A stretch of 64,000 bases of DNA from positions 38,209-102,208 of the forward strand of contig JAPOPW010000013.1 in assembly GCA_026712715.1 (NCBI GenBank), written 5' to 3'. Position 1 is the stretch's first letter. Each line of letters opens with the position of its first letter. The notes beneath the pieces were generated by a model. That model worked only from the letters and a program-made list of their open reading frames with translations. It had not been told where the DNA came from and ran no database searches. Origin of the DNA: Immundisolibacterales bacterium. Lineage in GTDB: Bacteria; Pseudomonadota; Gammaproteobacteria; HK1. Both the position numbers and the translations under genes were made by a program. Below are positions 20,822-34,827 of this stretch, piece by piece.

Positions 20822-21096
20822 GTTTCGGGCCTCCTGTCGTGCCGCGAATCCGGTTGGGGGAGCTACCATTACGGCTCCCGCCACCATCGTACCAGCCGGC
20901 TCGACGGCGCGTCACCGCGCGGCGGCGGCTGCCCCGGGGCTGGCGAGACCGTTCGAGAAGCCACTCGGGAACCCGCCGGTCGATCGATGAAACTCGTGCC
21001 AACGAACTCGCCATCCGGCCGGTCCGGCGGACCGGTCGCCGCGGACCCGGACTCGCACGGCACGTTCGTGGGCGGGCGCGGGTACGGGGGCGCGGC

Positions 21097-21874
<778 letters not shown>

Positions 21875-21882
<8 letters not shown>

Positions 21883-22609
21883 GGCGCTTCTTGCGGTGCA
21901 TGCCCTCGAGGCGGGGTACAACCCCTCGCTTCCCATCGTTCGCGGCGTCTCGATCGAAGTCCGCGAGGGCGAGATCGTCAGCGTGCTGGGCCCCAACGGG
22001 GCGGGCAAGTCGACCCTGCTCAAGGCGATCGCGGGCCTCGTCCGGATCACGGCCGGGCGGGTCCTCCTCGACGAGCGCGACATCACCGGGCTCGACACCC
22101 ACCGGCTGGTGCGCGCGCGGGTCGCCTACGTGCCGCAGACCGAGAACGTGTTCGCGCGCCTCTCGGTGGAGGACAACCTCGCGCTCGGAGCGCTCCACAA
22201 CCAGGATCGTTTCGATACCCTTCGGCAGCGGGTCGTCGCGCTCTTTCCCGACCTCGAACGCCTGCGCAGCCTCGCCGCCGGCAAGCTCTCGGGCGGACAG
22301 CGGCAGATGGTGGCCCTCGGGCGCGCGATGATGGCGGACCCGCGCCTGCTGATGCTGGACGAGCCCTCGGCCGGCCTGTCGCCCCGGCTCACGCGCCAGC
22401 TTCTCACGCAGCTCACCCGGGTCAGGGACTCCGGCATGACCATCGTCATGGTCGAGCAGAACGCGCGCGCCGCGCTCTCCATATCGGACCGGGCATACGT
22501 GCTGGTGGACGGGAGGGAGGAGATCCAGGGCGATGCCGAGTCGCTGCTCGGCGACCCGGCGCTCGGTGCGCTCTATCTCGGCGCCGCGCCCGGGACCCGG
22601 TCGCGATGA
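21875..22609 (+). CDS. branched-chain amino acid-type ABC transporter ATP-binding protein (LivF-like)
   Basis: The second ATPase of the importer has 244 residues, Walker A GPNGAGKST, signature LSGGQRQ and Walker B LLMLDEPSAGLSP. The start appears to be TTG at 21875, because translation from there gives the normal opening (ALLAVHALEAGY) and overlaps livG by 8 nt; no ATG lies nearby in frame. It overlaps the livH-like gene by ATGA. A TTG start inside the upstream gene suggests coupled, low-level translation. Confidence 0.92.
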
Positions 22610-23502
22610 TCCAGTACCTCGCGGACGGCATCGTCAACGCGGCGCTGATCGCGCTCGGCGCGATCGGGCTCAGCATGACCTACAACGTCCTTCGCTTCGC
22701 CAACTTCGCGCAGGGCGAGATCCTCACCGCCGGCGCCTACTTCACCCTGCTGGTGGTGACCGTGCTCGGCGCCGGCATCGGGACGATGGGGCCGATCGCC
22801 TTCGGCTGGCCGCTGCTCGTCTCGATGCTGGTCGCCATCGCCCTGACCGGGGCGGTGGTCCTGGTCGTCGACATGCTGCTCTTCGCCCCGCTGCGCGGAC
22901 GCAACGCCTCGCGGATCACCCTCATCATGGCCGCATTCGGGGTCTCGCTGATGGGCCGCAACCTGGTCATGCTGATGACGGGGGGCGAGCCCTTCTACTA
23001 CGACTTCTACATTCCGCGGGCCTTCGCGCTCTTCCCGGGCTTCGAGGTGGTCCCCGACGATCTCGCCATCGTCGCGATTGCCGGGCTCGCATTCGCCCTG
23101 CTCTTCGTTCTCGTCAACCGCACGTCGATGGGCCGGCAGATGCGCGCGGTGGCGGAGAACCCGACCCTCGCGCGGGTCAACGGCATCGACGTGCGGGCGG
23201 TGATCCGGTGGACCTGGATCGTCGGCGCCGCCCTCGCGACGGTCGCCGGCGCGCTCCTCGGCCACAACACCCAGCTTCGCCCCGAGATGGGCTTCGATCT
23301 TCTGCTGCCGATGTTCGCGGCCCTCATCCTCGGCGGAGCGACCAACCTCTACGGCACCATCCTCGGCGCGGTCGTCATCGGTCTCACCGAGGCGCTCGCG
23401 GTCGCGATCGGGCTCTCCGGCTACCGCGCCGCGGTGACCTTCGCGGTCATCGTCGTGTTCCTGCTCCTGCGCCCGCAGGGACTGCTCGGGGAGCGGGAAT
23501 GA
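22606..23502 (+). CDS. branched-chain amino acid-type ABC transporter permease (LivH-like)
   Basis: This 298-residue inner membrane protein has about eight hydrophobic segments and the LivH marks GLSMTYNVLRFANFAQGEI at the N-terminus and MRAVAENPTLARVNGIDV before the last helices, the loop that contacts the ATPase. It overlaps the upstream ATPase by ATGA and the next permease also by ATGA. It forms the translocation pore with the LivM-like protein. Confidence 0.93.
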   Translation: MIQYLADGIVNAALIALGAIGLSMTYNVLRFANFAQGEILTAGAYFTLLVVTVLGAGIGTMGPIAFGWPLLVSMLVAIALTGAVVLVVDMLLFAPLRGRNASRITLIMAAFGVSLMGRNLVMLMTGGEPFYYDFYIPRAFALFPGFEVVPDDLAIVAIAGLAFALLFVLVNRTSMGRQMRAVAENPTLARVNGIDVRAVIRWTWIVGAALATVAGALLGHNTQLRPEMGFDLLLPMFAALILGGATNLYGTILGAVVIGLTEALAVAIGLSGYRAAVTFAVIVVFLLLRPQGLLGERE

Positions 23503-24470
23503 TGGAAGGCATGCTTTCCTTCGCGGTCTTCTTCCTGGTTTTCGCGTCCTTCTACGCCCTTTGCAGCCTGGGGCTCAACCTGCAATGGGGCTTCACGGGA
23601 CTCTTCAACGTCGGCGTCGTCGGCTTCTTCGCGATCGGCGCCTATGCCTCCGCAATCATCACCGGCCCCGCCTACCCCGATACGCTCTTCGGCGGCTTCG
23701 GCATGCCCTTCCCGTTCGGCCTCGCCGGGGCGATGCTGAGCGCCGGGGTGGCCGCGCTCGGGGTGGGCTTCGTCACCCTTCGCCTGCGCGAGGACTTTCT
23801 CGCCATCTCGACCTTCGGGGTCGCGATCGCGATTCAGCTCGTGTGCCTCAACTTCGAGCCCCTGACCCGGGGACCGAACGGCATGTACTCGCTGCCCCGA
23901 CCGTTCGCGGGCCTCTTCGCGACGCATGCATTCGACAACGTCCTCTACCTGGTCGTGTGCCTGGCGCTCATCGCGGGGGTGTACCTCGCCTTCGAACGCA
24001 TGGTCCGTTCGCCCTGGGGGCGGGTGCTGCGCGCGATCCGGGACGACGAGGTAGCCGCCGCCGCCCTCGGGAAGAACGTCTTCGCCTTTCGCCTGCAGTC
24101 CTTCGTCGTGGGCTCGGCGGTGATGGGGCTCGCGGGGGCGCTCTACGCCAACTTCCAGGGCTTCATCAGCCCCGCGGACTTCCTTCCCATCTTCACCTTC
24201 CAGGTGTTCGTGATGCTGATCGTGGGCGGGAGCGGCAACAACCTCGGTGCGCTGCTGGGAGGTCTGTTCGTGTGGTTCCTGTGGTCCATGAGCGAGCAGG
24301 TCATGCAGGCGCTGTTGCCGCCGACCGCGCTCACCCAGGCCGCAGCGGCCCGCATCGTGCTGATCGGCCTCGTGCTTGCGCTGATGCTGCTCTTTCGCCC
24401 CGAGGGCATTCTCGCGGAGCGGAGAATCGTGTCGCGCGAGGCCCGGCTTCCCCGCGCCCCGAAGCGCTGA
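23499..24470 (+). CDS. branched-chain amino acid-type ABC transporter permease (LivM-like)
   Basis: This 323-residue inner membrane protein is the second permease. It shows the LivM landmarks SLGLNLQWGFTGLFNVGVVGFFAIGAY near the N-terminus and the ATPase-contact loop RAIRDDEVAAAALGKNVF in the middle, with a C-terminal FRPEGILAERR. The start ATG at 23499 overlaps livH by 4 nt. It is the last gene of the transport unit and is followed by a hairpin and the convergent SUF operon. Confidence 0.93.
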   Translation: MMEGMLSFAVFFLVFASFYALCSLGLNLQWGFTGLFNVGVVGFFAIGAYASAIITGPAYPDTLFGGFGMPFPFGLAGAMLSAGVAALGVGFVTLRLREDFLAISTFGVAIAIQLVCLNFEPLTRGPNGMYSLPRPFAGLFATHAFDNVLYLVVCLALIAGVYLAFERMVRSPWGRVLRAIRDDEVAAAALGKNVFAFRLQSFVVGSAVMGLAGALYANFQGFISPADFLPIFTFQVFVMLIVGGSGNNLGALLGGLFVWFLWSMSEQVMQALLPPTALTQAAAARIVLIGLVLALMLLFRPEGILAERRIVSREARLPRAPKR

Positions 24471-24515
24471 CCCGGCACCGGCTTGGCCGCACCGTCGGCC
24501 CGGGGCCCGGGACGA

Positions 24516-24537
24516 CCGGCGTTGCGGAGGACGCCGG
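24516..24537. terminator. hairpin between convergent livM-like gene and Rieske ferredoxin gene
   Basis: A perfect 7-bp stem (CCGGCGT at 24516-24522, ACGCCGG at 24531-24537) with an 8-nt loop lies in the 102-bp gap between converging genes. No T-tract, so function is inferred from position. Confidence 0.35.
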
Positions 24538-24572
24538 GAATCCGGAGGCGGTTCCGAGTCGGAGCGGTGAGG

Positions 24573-24893
24573 TCAGTCCAGGCGGGGGTCGCGGACCTGG
24601 ACGGTGCCCTCGTGAACGCGGACGGGGAAGGTCGCGATCGGCTCGTAGGCGGGCGGGGTGAGCGCCTCGCCGGTGCGCAGGCAGAACTCGGCGCCGTGCA
24701 GCGGACAGGTGATGACGGCGCCGTACAGCTCGCCGTCGGTCAGCTCCGCGTAGTCGTGGGTGCACAGGTTCTCGACGGCGTGGTACTCGCCGTCGACGTT
24801 GAACACCGCGATGAGGGTGTCTTCGAGCTCGACAACCCGCCATTCGCCGGGCGGGAGCTCGGCGGCGGGGGCGACGTCGGTCCAGTCGGTCAT
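24573..24893 (-). CDS. Rieske [2Fe-2S] ferredoxin (non-haem iron oxygenase type)
   Basis: This 106-residue soluble Rieske ferredoxin has the cluster ligands C44-x-H46 and C63-x2-H66 (motifs CTH and CPLHG). Such proteins pass electrons to aromatic-ring-type oxygenases or other redox enzymes. No oxygenase is adjacent; instead it is the last gene of the SUF cluster, an arrangement also known elsewhere. Start 24893 has AGGAG five to nine nt upstream. Its own [2Fe-2S] cluster would be a product of the neighbouring machinery. Confidence 0.93.
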   Translation of the reverse strand: MTDWTDVAPAAELPPGEWRVVELEDTLIAVFNVDGEYHAVENLCTHDYAELTDGELYGAVITCPLHGAEFCLRTGEALTPPAYEPIATFPVRVHEGTVQVRDPRLD

Positions 24894-25083
24894 GGCTCCT
24901 CTATCCCGAATCGAAGGAAGCCGATGCGTACACGCGCGGATTCTCGCCGGATTCGATGCGGATGCGCCCTGCCGCGAAGGAGGCGCTTCGTGCTTCAGGT
25001 CTCGTGCGGTCCAGGGGCCGGATCCGACGCGGACTCGCCCGTTCCTCGGTGGCGCGGAGGGAGCGCGGGTTCGGGATCGGGCG

Positions 25084-25434
25084 CTACCACAGGCCAAGCT
25101 CGAGCTTGGCCGCCTCGCTCATCCGGTCCTGGGTCCACGGCGGGGCCCATACGATCTCCACCGCGGCCGACTTCACCCCCTCGACCTGGCTCACCTCGTA
25201 CTCGACCATTCCGGGAAACGTCTCCGCGACCGGACACCCGGGGGTCGTGAGGGTCATGTCGATCGTGACCGCGCCCTCGTCGCCGATGTCGAGGTCGTAG
25301 ATGAGACCAAGGTCGTAGATGTTGACCGGGATCTCGGGGTCGTAGACCTGTTTGAGCGCCTCCACGATGCGCTGGCGGAGGGCCTCCGGGTCCTCCCCTT
25401 TTCCCCTTCCCAACCACTCGCCGATGCGGCTCAT
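25084..25434 (-). CDS. sufT: SUF-associated MIP18/DUF59 family Fe-S protein maturation factor
   Basis: This 116-residue protein belongs to the DUF59/MIP18 family that helps Fe-S cluster maturation or delivery. Visible marks are VYDPEIPVNIYDLGLIYDLDI and TLTTPGCPVAETFPGMVE, with the conserved Cys in TPGCPV. The SUF operon context (between sufU and the Rieske gene) supports the SufT name. ATG 25434 is 32 bp downstream of the sufU stop, on the same strand. Confidence 0.88.
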   Translation of the reverse strand: MSRIGEWLGRGKGEDPEALRQRIVEALKQVYDPEIPVNIYDLGLIYDLDIGDEGAVTIDMTLTTPGCPVAETFPGMVEYEVSQVEGVKSAAVEIVWAPPWTQDRMSEAAKLELGLW

Positions 25435-25466
25435 TTCGTCATCTCCGTGTCGTCGCTCCCGCCCGT

Positions 25467-25916
25467 CTACTCGGTGGTGACCGGCGCGTCGCGTCCCTCG
25501 AGCGCCGCCTCCATGGTGTGCCAGGGGAGCGTGGCGCACTTGACGCGCATGGGGAAGTCCTTCACCCCGAGGAGCGCCGCCAGCTTGCCGAGCCGATCGT
25601 GGTCCGGCTCGGCCTCTTCCACGAGCACGGCATGCATCGCGTCGAACAGCGACCGCGCTTCCTTGCCGGTCCGACCCTTGAGCGCCTGGGTCATCATGGA
25701 CGCGGACGCGGTCGAGATCGCGCAGCCCTCGCCGTCGAAGGCGATGTCCTCGATCACCCCGTCGCGGAGGGTCATGGATACCTCGACCTGGTCGCCGCAG
25801 AGCGGATTGTGTCCGTGCGCGGCGCGGTTGCACTCGGGCGGACGGCGCCCGAAGTTGCGTGGATTGCGGTTGTGGTCGAGGATGACCTCCTCGTAGAGCT
25901 CTCGCAGATCGTTCAC
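25467..25916 (-). CDS. sufU: SufU-type Fe-S assembly/sulfur-transfer protein
   Basis: SufU accepts persulfide from SufS and passes it to the SufBCD scaffold. The 149-residue protein shows the IscU-like fold with Cys40 and Asp42 (LCGDQ), Cys65 (GEGCAIS) and Cys127 (RVKCATLPW), the zinc ligand set typical of SufU. I chose GTG 25916 because it gives the canonical start NDLRELYEEVILDHNRNP and has GGAG just upstream; a TTG at 25943 would add nine residues. The presence of SufU rather than SufE marks this as the SufBCDSU-type system. Confidence 0.92.
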   Translation of the reverse strand: MNDLRELYEEVILDHNRNPRNFGRRPPECNRAAHGHNPLCGDQVEVSMTLRDGVIEDIAFDGEGCAISTASASMMTQALKGRTGKEARSLFDAMHAVLVEEAEPDHDRLGKLAALLGVKDFPMRVKCATLPWHTMEAALEGRDAPVTTE

Positions 25917-25964
25917 GAATTCTCCGAACCCCCGGCCCGACAAACCGGTCCGGGTCCTGGGCGC

Positions 25965-27224
25965 CTAACGGTTCAGGCGAAACACGTCGCGCACCTTCTC
26001 GATGCCCCTCGCGAGCGCGTCGATGTCGCCCCGGGTATTGTAGAAGGCAAGCGAGGCGCGGGCCATCGCCGGCACGTCGAAGCGCGCCATGACCGGCATG
26101 GTGCAGTGGTGGCCGGTTCGCACCGCGACGCCTTCGCTGTCGAGGATCGTGCCCACGTCATGCGCGTGCACGCCCTCGATGACGAACGAGAGGATGCTCG
26201 ATTTCTCCGGGGCGTCGCCGAAGATGCGCACGCCGGGAATCGCTCTTACCCGTTCGTCGGCGTACGCGAGGAGGTCGTGCTCCCAGGCCGCCACCCGATC
26301 GAGGCCGATCTCGCGGAGGTAGTCGAGCCCGACTCCCATCGCGATCGTGTCCGCGATGTTCGGCGTGCCCGCCTCGAACCGGTAGGGGACGGCGTTCCAG
26401 GTGGCCTTCTCGAAGGTGACCGCGAGGATCATGTCGCCGCCCCCCTGCCACGGCACCATCGACTCCAGGTGCTCCATCCTGCCGTACAGGGCCCCGATCC
26501 CGGTCGGTCCGAGGACCTTGTGGGCGGAGAAGGCGAGGAAGTCGCAGTCGAGCGCCTGCACGTCGACGGCGAGATGGGGGACCGCCTGGGCGGAGTCGAG
26601 GAGCACCTGCGCTCCCACCGCATGGGCGGCTTCGACGATCTCCCGCACGGGGTTGACGGTCCCGAGGGAGTTCGCGACGTGGGTCATCGACACGAAGCGG
26701 GTGCGCGGGCCGAGCATCGCCAGATAGGCGTCGAGGTCGAGCGCGCCGTCGTCGTCGATCGGCACCACCCGCAGCTTCGCCCCGAGCTCGTCGCGCAGCA
26801 TCTGCCACGGAACGATGTTCGAGTGATGCTCCATGTGGGAGATGACGATCTCGTCGCCTTCCCGGAGGCGGGGCCGCACGAAGCCGTTCGCCACGAGGTT
26901 GATGGCCTCGGTGGTGCCCCGCGCGAAGACGATCTCGCGCTCGCTTGGCGCGTTCAGAAACGACCGTACCTTCTCGCGGGTGCCCTCGTAGGCGGCGGTC
27001 GCGCGCTCGCTCAGGGTGTGTACGCCCCGGTGCACGTTGGAGTTGTCGCGCTCGTAGTAGTCGCGGAGCGCCTCGATGACCGCGCGCGGCTTCTGGCTCG
27101 TCGCGCCGTTGTCGAGGTAGGCGAGGGGGTGGCCGTTGACCTCCTGGTCGAGAGCCGGGAAGTCGGCCCGAACCGCTTCGACGTCGAAGGCGGCGGTGTC
27201 GTCCGTCCGCATTGCGCTGCTCAT
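25965..27224 (-). CDS. sufS: SufS cysteine desulfurase
   Basis: SufS is a PLP enzyme that removes sulfur from cysteine and hands it to SufU. It has 419 residues, PLP Lys236 in SAHKVLGPTG and catalytic Cys374 in RTGHHCTMP, with the H-bonding HMEHHSNIVPW and DSAQAVPH stretches. Length and the short RTGHHC loop fit the group II (SufS) class. It starts 142 bp after sufD, an unusually large gap inside this operon, and is followed by sufU. Confidence 0.95.
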   Translation of the reverse strand: MSSAMRTDDTAAFDVEAVRADFPALDQEVNGHPLAYLDNGATSQKPRAVIEALRDYYERDNSNVHRGVHTLSERATAAYEGTREKVRSFLNAPSEREIVFARGTTEAINLVANGFVRPRLREGDEIVISHMEHHSNIVPWQMLRDELGAKLRVVPIDDDGALDLDAYLAMLGPRTRFVSMTHVANSLGTVNPVREIVEAAHAVGAQVLLDSAQAVPHLAVDVQALDCDFLAFSAHKVLGPTGIGALYGRMEHLESMVPWQGGGDMILAVTFEKATWNAVPYRFEAGTPNIADTIAMGVGLDYLREIGLDRVAAWEHDLLAYADERVRAIPGVRIFGDAPEKSSILSFVIEGVHAHDVGTILDSEGVAVRTGHHCTMPVMARFDVPAMARASLAFYNTRGDIDALARGIEKVRDVFRLNR

Positions 27225-27366
27225 GGTCTCTGGTCCACTGGCGGAGGGCTCTTCGTCAATGCGGCCGGCGCCGAGCGAGTCGCCCGGCGATCGGCCGAGA
27301 CCGGGGCCGACGTTCGATCCCGCGAAATCGAAATGCTCCGGCGCGAATACACGTTCGTCTTGGCGA

Positions 27367-28721
27367 TCAGATTCCGTTCGCCGAATCCATCGGCGGCAGC
27401 CCGGCGAGGGCGGGGAGGGCGCCCGCGAGTCCCCGCTCCACGTGCCGCCGAAGCGCGGGCAAACCCATGCGGGCGAGCACGTCGTCGGCGAATCCGAAGG
27501 TGAGGAGGGCGCGTGCCGTATCCTCGCCGAGTCCGCGCGAGCGCAGGTAGTGAACGGCCCGCTCGTCGAGCTGGCCGACGGTAGCGCCGTGGCTGCACTT
27601 CACGTCGTCGGCGAAGATCTCGAGCTGGGGCTTGGTGTCGATTTCCGCATCCGGAGACAGCAGGAGGTTGTGGTTGCTCTGACTCGCGTCGGAATGCTGG
27701 GCGTCCAGGTGAACCAGCACCCGCCCGTTGAAGACCCCCCGTCCGTGTCCGTCGAGGAGTCCCTTGTAGACCTGCTCGCTCGTCCCGCCCGGCTCGCGGT
27801 GGTCCACGCGGGTGTGGAAGTCGACGTGCTGGCGCCCCCGGGCGACGTAGAGTCCATTGAGGATGACGGTTGCCCCGGCGCCGTCGAGCGAAACGTCGAT
27901 GCCGTAGCGCACCAGCCGTCCGCCGAGCTGGACGGCGTTCGATCCGAGCCGGCCTCCGGCGGCGACGCTCGCCTCCACGTTCCCGGTATGCCAGGTCGAT
28001 TCGTCCTCCTCCAGCAGCAGATGATGCTCGACCGCGGCCCGCTCGCCGACCGCGATGCGGGTGAACGGGTTCGCGAGCTTCGTTCCCGCGCCGGCGCCGA
28101 GGTGGTGCTCGACGATCGTCGCCGCCGAGTCGGCTTCGGCGAGCACGAGCACGAGCGGGTGACTCGCGACGTCGGACTCACCCACGGACTCGAACACGAG
28201 CTCGACGGGAGCGTCGCACTGCACGCCGCGGCCAATCGAGACGAACGCCCCGCCGGCGAGGAATGCGCGGTTGAGGTCGGAGAACGCGTTGTGGCCCCCG
28301 CCGCCGGAGAGGAACGGCTCTACCCGCTCGGGGTCGGACTCGAGCATTCCGGCGAGCGATTCGACGCGCACTGCGTCCGGCACCGTGCCGGCCGTTCCGG
28401 AATGCGAGGAGGCGAGCACCCCGTTCCGGAACACGAGCACCGCGGCCGCATCGAGGCCGTCCAGCCGCCTTGCGGAGGGAAGCGGTTCCGCGCCACCCTC
28501 CGCGCCGCCCTCGGGCCCGGGATCGAATCGGAACGCGCGGCGCTCGAGCGGACGAACGTTGGTGTACTTCCAGTCCTCGTCCCGCGGCGTGGGAAAGCCC
28601 CGCCCGCAGAAGCGGTCCAGCGCCTCGCGGCGCGCCCGATCGATCCAGCCGACCCGAGCCCCCGGCAGCGACGCGTGCGCCGCGCTCCACTCCTGCCGGT
28701 AATGCTCCACCCCGGTGGGCA

Positions 28722-28722
<1 letters not shown>
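27367..28722 (-). CDS. sufD: Fe-S cluster assembly protein SufD
   Basis: SufD pairs with SufB and the ATPase SufC in the scaffold complex. The 451-residue product has an N-terminal helical region (WKYTNVRPLERRAF) and the right-handed beta-helix core with CSHGATVGQLDERAVHYLRSRGL, the conserved C-terminal block shared with SufB. Its ATG overlaps the sufC stop by 4 nt. The N-terminal third is rich in Gly/Ala and lower in similarity, as normal for SufD. Confidence 0.94.
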
Positions 28723-29486
<764 letters not shown>

Positions 29487-29618
29487 GGGCGGCTCGTCGG
29501 CGGCAGGGTGGGATTGGATTCGGAGGGAGGGTGATGGACGACGGAATGAGCGGCGCGGGCGGGCGGAATGCAGGCGAAGCGCGCGGGGGCCGCAAACGGA
29601 GCCGGGACCGGCCCGGGA

Positions 29619-31091
<1,473 letters not shown>

Positions 31092-31134
31092 TCGCCCGGC
31101 CACCCTGCCGTGAAACCTGACTGGAATGGTCGGA

Positions 31135-31163
31135 ATTATAGGGAATTCCCCACTGACATTCAA
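31135..31163 (-). promoter_or_regulatory. sigma70-type promoter of the suf operon with an internal palindrome
   Basis: On the minus strand a TTGAAT box (31163-31158) lies 17 bp before a perfect TATAAT box (31140-31135), 44 nt ahead of the sufB start. The spacer contains a perfect 10-bp palindrome, GGGAATTCCC (31141-31150), abutting the -10 box, a natural place for a repressor. The local base composition is much more AT-rich than its surroundings. I see no match to the known IscR type I site. Confidence 0.75.
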
Positions 31164-31383
31164 TGAAATGGGGCCGGATCGGCGGGGGTTCGCGGGCTCG
31201 GGAGAGTGGTCCGGGGCGCCGGGGAGGAGCTCCCGCACGCCGCGGCGGCACCGTTGCGGGAGCGTCGAGGGCGGGGTATCCGCGTTCGCGTTCGCTCCCC
31301 GGCAACGAGCTTGCGCTGGCTTCCGGCGCCGAACCGGCCTACCCTCGCCGTTGTTCCTTCGTGACCCAAGGGAGGCCGAGCCC

Positions 31384-31953
31384 ATGAAGTCACCCGGGAG
31401 GAAGCTGCATCGGGGATGGATTGCCGCGTTCGCGTTCCTCGCGCTCCCGGTGTCCGCCGCCGCGGATCAGAACGATTCGCGCCTGCCTTCGCTGTTCGAA
31501 GTCCTGCGCACCGCCACCGCCCCGGACCGGATCGGATTCGCCGAGCGGGTCATCTGGATTATCTGGCACGAGAGCGGACGCGCGGACGTCGACCGGCTGA
31601 TGGCGACGGGAATCGAGGAGATGGGCGGCGGTCGCCTGCAAGAGTCGATCGCCACCTTCGGTCGGGTCATCGACCTCGCGCCCGAGTTCGCGGAAGGGTG
31701 GAACAAACGGGCCACCGCCTACTACCTCGCGGGGGAGCTCGAGAGCTCGATCCGCGATGTGGGGCGCACCCTCGCGCTCGAGCCGCGTCACTTCGGCGCC
31801 CTTTCGGGACTCGGGCTCATCCATCTCGCCAAGGGTGACGAGCACGGCGCGCTCCGGGCGTTCGAGGCGACCCTGGCGGTGCATCCCCGGGCCCCCGCGG
31901 CCCGTTTCCACGTCGCTCGCCTGCGCGCGAAGCTCAGGATCAGGTCGACCTGA
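31384..31953 (+). CDS. secreted TPR-repeat protein
   Basis: This 189-residue protein has a signal peptide (about residues 1-26, ending VSAAADQ) and at least three TPR-like helical repeats (about residues 70-180: [20 protein letters not shown], then [19 protein letters not shown] and [19 protein letters not shown]). Similar proteins are widespread in alpha- and gammaproteobacteria with no defined role; TPRs usually mediate protein contacts in the periplasm. ATG 31384 is the first codon giving a good signal sequence. It is divergent from the suf operon. Confidence 0.8.
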   Translation: MKSPGRKLHRGWIAAFAFLALPVSAAADQNDSRLPSLFEVLRTATAPDRIGFAERVIWIIWHESGRADVDRLMATGIEEMGGGRLQESIATFGRVIDLAPEFAEGWNKRATAYYLAGELESSIRDVGRTLALEPRHFGALSGLGLIHLAKGDEHGALRAFEATLAVHPRAPAARFHVARLRAKLRIRST

Positions 31954-32266
31954 TCCGGCGAGCCGCACCGCGCGGGCGCCGGGTGGCCGACGGTACCTGC
32001 CGGACGGGCTCGCGGGGCGGAGACGGACGGTTCCTCCGGTTCGCGGCTCGACGGCGGCGACGTGCGGCGCCGTGACGGGCCGCCGCCGTCAGGCCCCGGT
32101 CCGTACCGGTGCGCGCAACCGCCTCGGTTCGGAACGATAATGATCGCGAAGCGCCACCCCTCGACATCTTCGTCGCTGCTCGAGCCGGCCGAACCGCGGG
32201 TCGGGTCGAGCGGTCCACGGAGCTCGAGGATCGTCCATCCATGAACGCTTCGGGAGCCACGGATCC
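31954..32266. other. intergenic region
   Basis: About 310 bp between the TPR gene and the SDR gene. I see no supported gene here; the short open frame near 32140-32244 has no family features. The region around 32135-32150 is locally AT-richer (GGAACGATAATGATCG) and could hold the SDR promoter, but no clear -35 box is present. Confidence 0.35.
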
Positions 32267-33031
32267 ATGAAACCAGTCTGTCTCGTCATCGGCGCCGGCG
32301 CCGGCATCGGCAGCAACGTAGCAAGACGCTTCGCCCGCGAGGGCTACCACGCCGTCCTTTGCCGGCGAACCGACGAGGAGGGCCTGAACCGCTCGGTCGC
32401 GGAGATCGAGAGCGAGGGAGGGAGCGCATCGGGCTTCCTCCTGAATGCGGTCGCTCCAGACGAGATCGAGGAGCGGGTGACCGACGTGGAAGCCAACGTC
32501 GGACCGATCGACGTCGTGGTCTTCAACCTCGGGGCCCAGGTCGGCGACCGGTCGCTTGGCGACACGAGCTACAAGGTGTTCGAGCGAAGCTGGCGCATGG
32601 CGACGTTCGCGCTGTTTCGTACCGCCGCGAGCGTGTGCCCGCACATGGAAGAGCGCGGCAAGGGGACGATCCTGGTGACCGCTTCGACGGCGGCCATGCG
32701 GGGCAACGCGGGGCAGCACTCGCACGCGGCGGCCATGGCGGCCCGGCGCATGCTCTGCCAGACCCTCAATGCCGAGTTCAGCGCGAAGGGCATCCACGTC
32801 GTCCACATCGTCATCGACGGAATGGTGGATGCCCCGGATACCCTCGGGAAGATGCTCGGACCGGAGGCGTTTCAGAAGCTCCGCGAAGACCGGGGGCTCG
32901 AGCACGACGGACTGATCCTCCCGTCCAGCATCGCCGACACCTATTTTCACCTCGCCCATCAGCACCGTTCCGCCTGGACCCACGAAGTCGACATCCGGGC
33001 GTTCTCCGACCTGCCGTGGTGGAACCGCTGA
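32267..33031 (+). CDS. SDR-fold protein lacking the catalytic Tyr and Lys
   Basis: This 254-residue Rossmann-fold protein begins LVIGAGAGIGSNVARRFA, a cofactor-loop variant of TGxxxGIG, and has a normal central NLGAQVG strand and the catalytic-region Ser140. The residues that should form the YxxxK pair are His153 and Met157 (HSHAAAMAARRM). This is a real and unusual change, since both catalytic residues are gone. It may bind NAD(P) or a ligand without classical dehydrogenase activity. ATG 32267 was chosen because the dinucleotide loop follows directly. It stands alone, convergent with the YejF-like gene. Confidence 0.82.
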   Translation: MKPVCLVIGAGAGIGSNVARRFAREGYHAVLCRRTDEEGLNRSVAEIESEGGSASGFLLNAVAPDEIEERVTDVEANVGPIDVVVFNLGAQVGDRSLGDTSYKVFERSWRMATFALFRTAASVCPHMEERGKGTILVTASTAAMRGNAGQHSHAAAMAARRMLCQTLNAEFSAKGIHVVHIVIDGMVDAPDTLGKMLGPEAFQKLREDRGLEHDGLILPSSIADTYFHLAHQHRSAWTHEVDIRAFSDLPWWNR

Positions 33032-33166
33032 CCGTCGGCCGGCCGGGTCGTTCGCAGGAGGGTGGAGAGCGACGGCCGCGACGAGCCGGTTCGACGCGGC
33101 CTCCCGCGCCCTGACTGAACCTCCATCCGCTGAAGCGGGCCCGCCGTACGGGTCCGGCGTCGGCGG

Positions 33167-33181
33167 CCCCGTTGCACGGGG
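33167..33181. terminator. short GC hairpin downstream of the dual-ATPase ABC gene
   Basis: A perfect 6-bp stem (CCCCGT at 33167-33172, ACGGGG at 33176-33181) with a 3-nt loop lies 18 nt beyond the stop of the minus-strand ABC gene and in the gap with the convergent SDR gene. No T-tract. Weak evidence. Confidence 0.25.
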
Positions 33182-33198
33182 AGCGCTTCGACGGACCG

Positions 33199-34827
<1,629 letters not shown>

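Noticed and set aside
20839..20900. Inverted repeat GGGAGC-N10-GCTCCC between the divergent Liv genes as an operator.
   Set aside because: Six-bp arms in this GC-rich setting are too common to claim; no matching second site was seen.
31130..31175. IscR type I binding site in the suf promoter.
   Set aside because: The palindrome GGGAATTCCC does not match the known IscR consensus, so I described it only as a possible operator.
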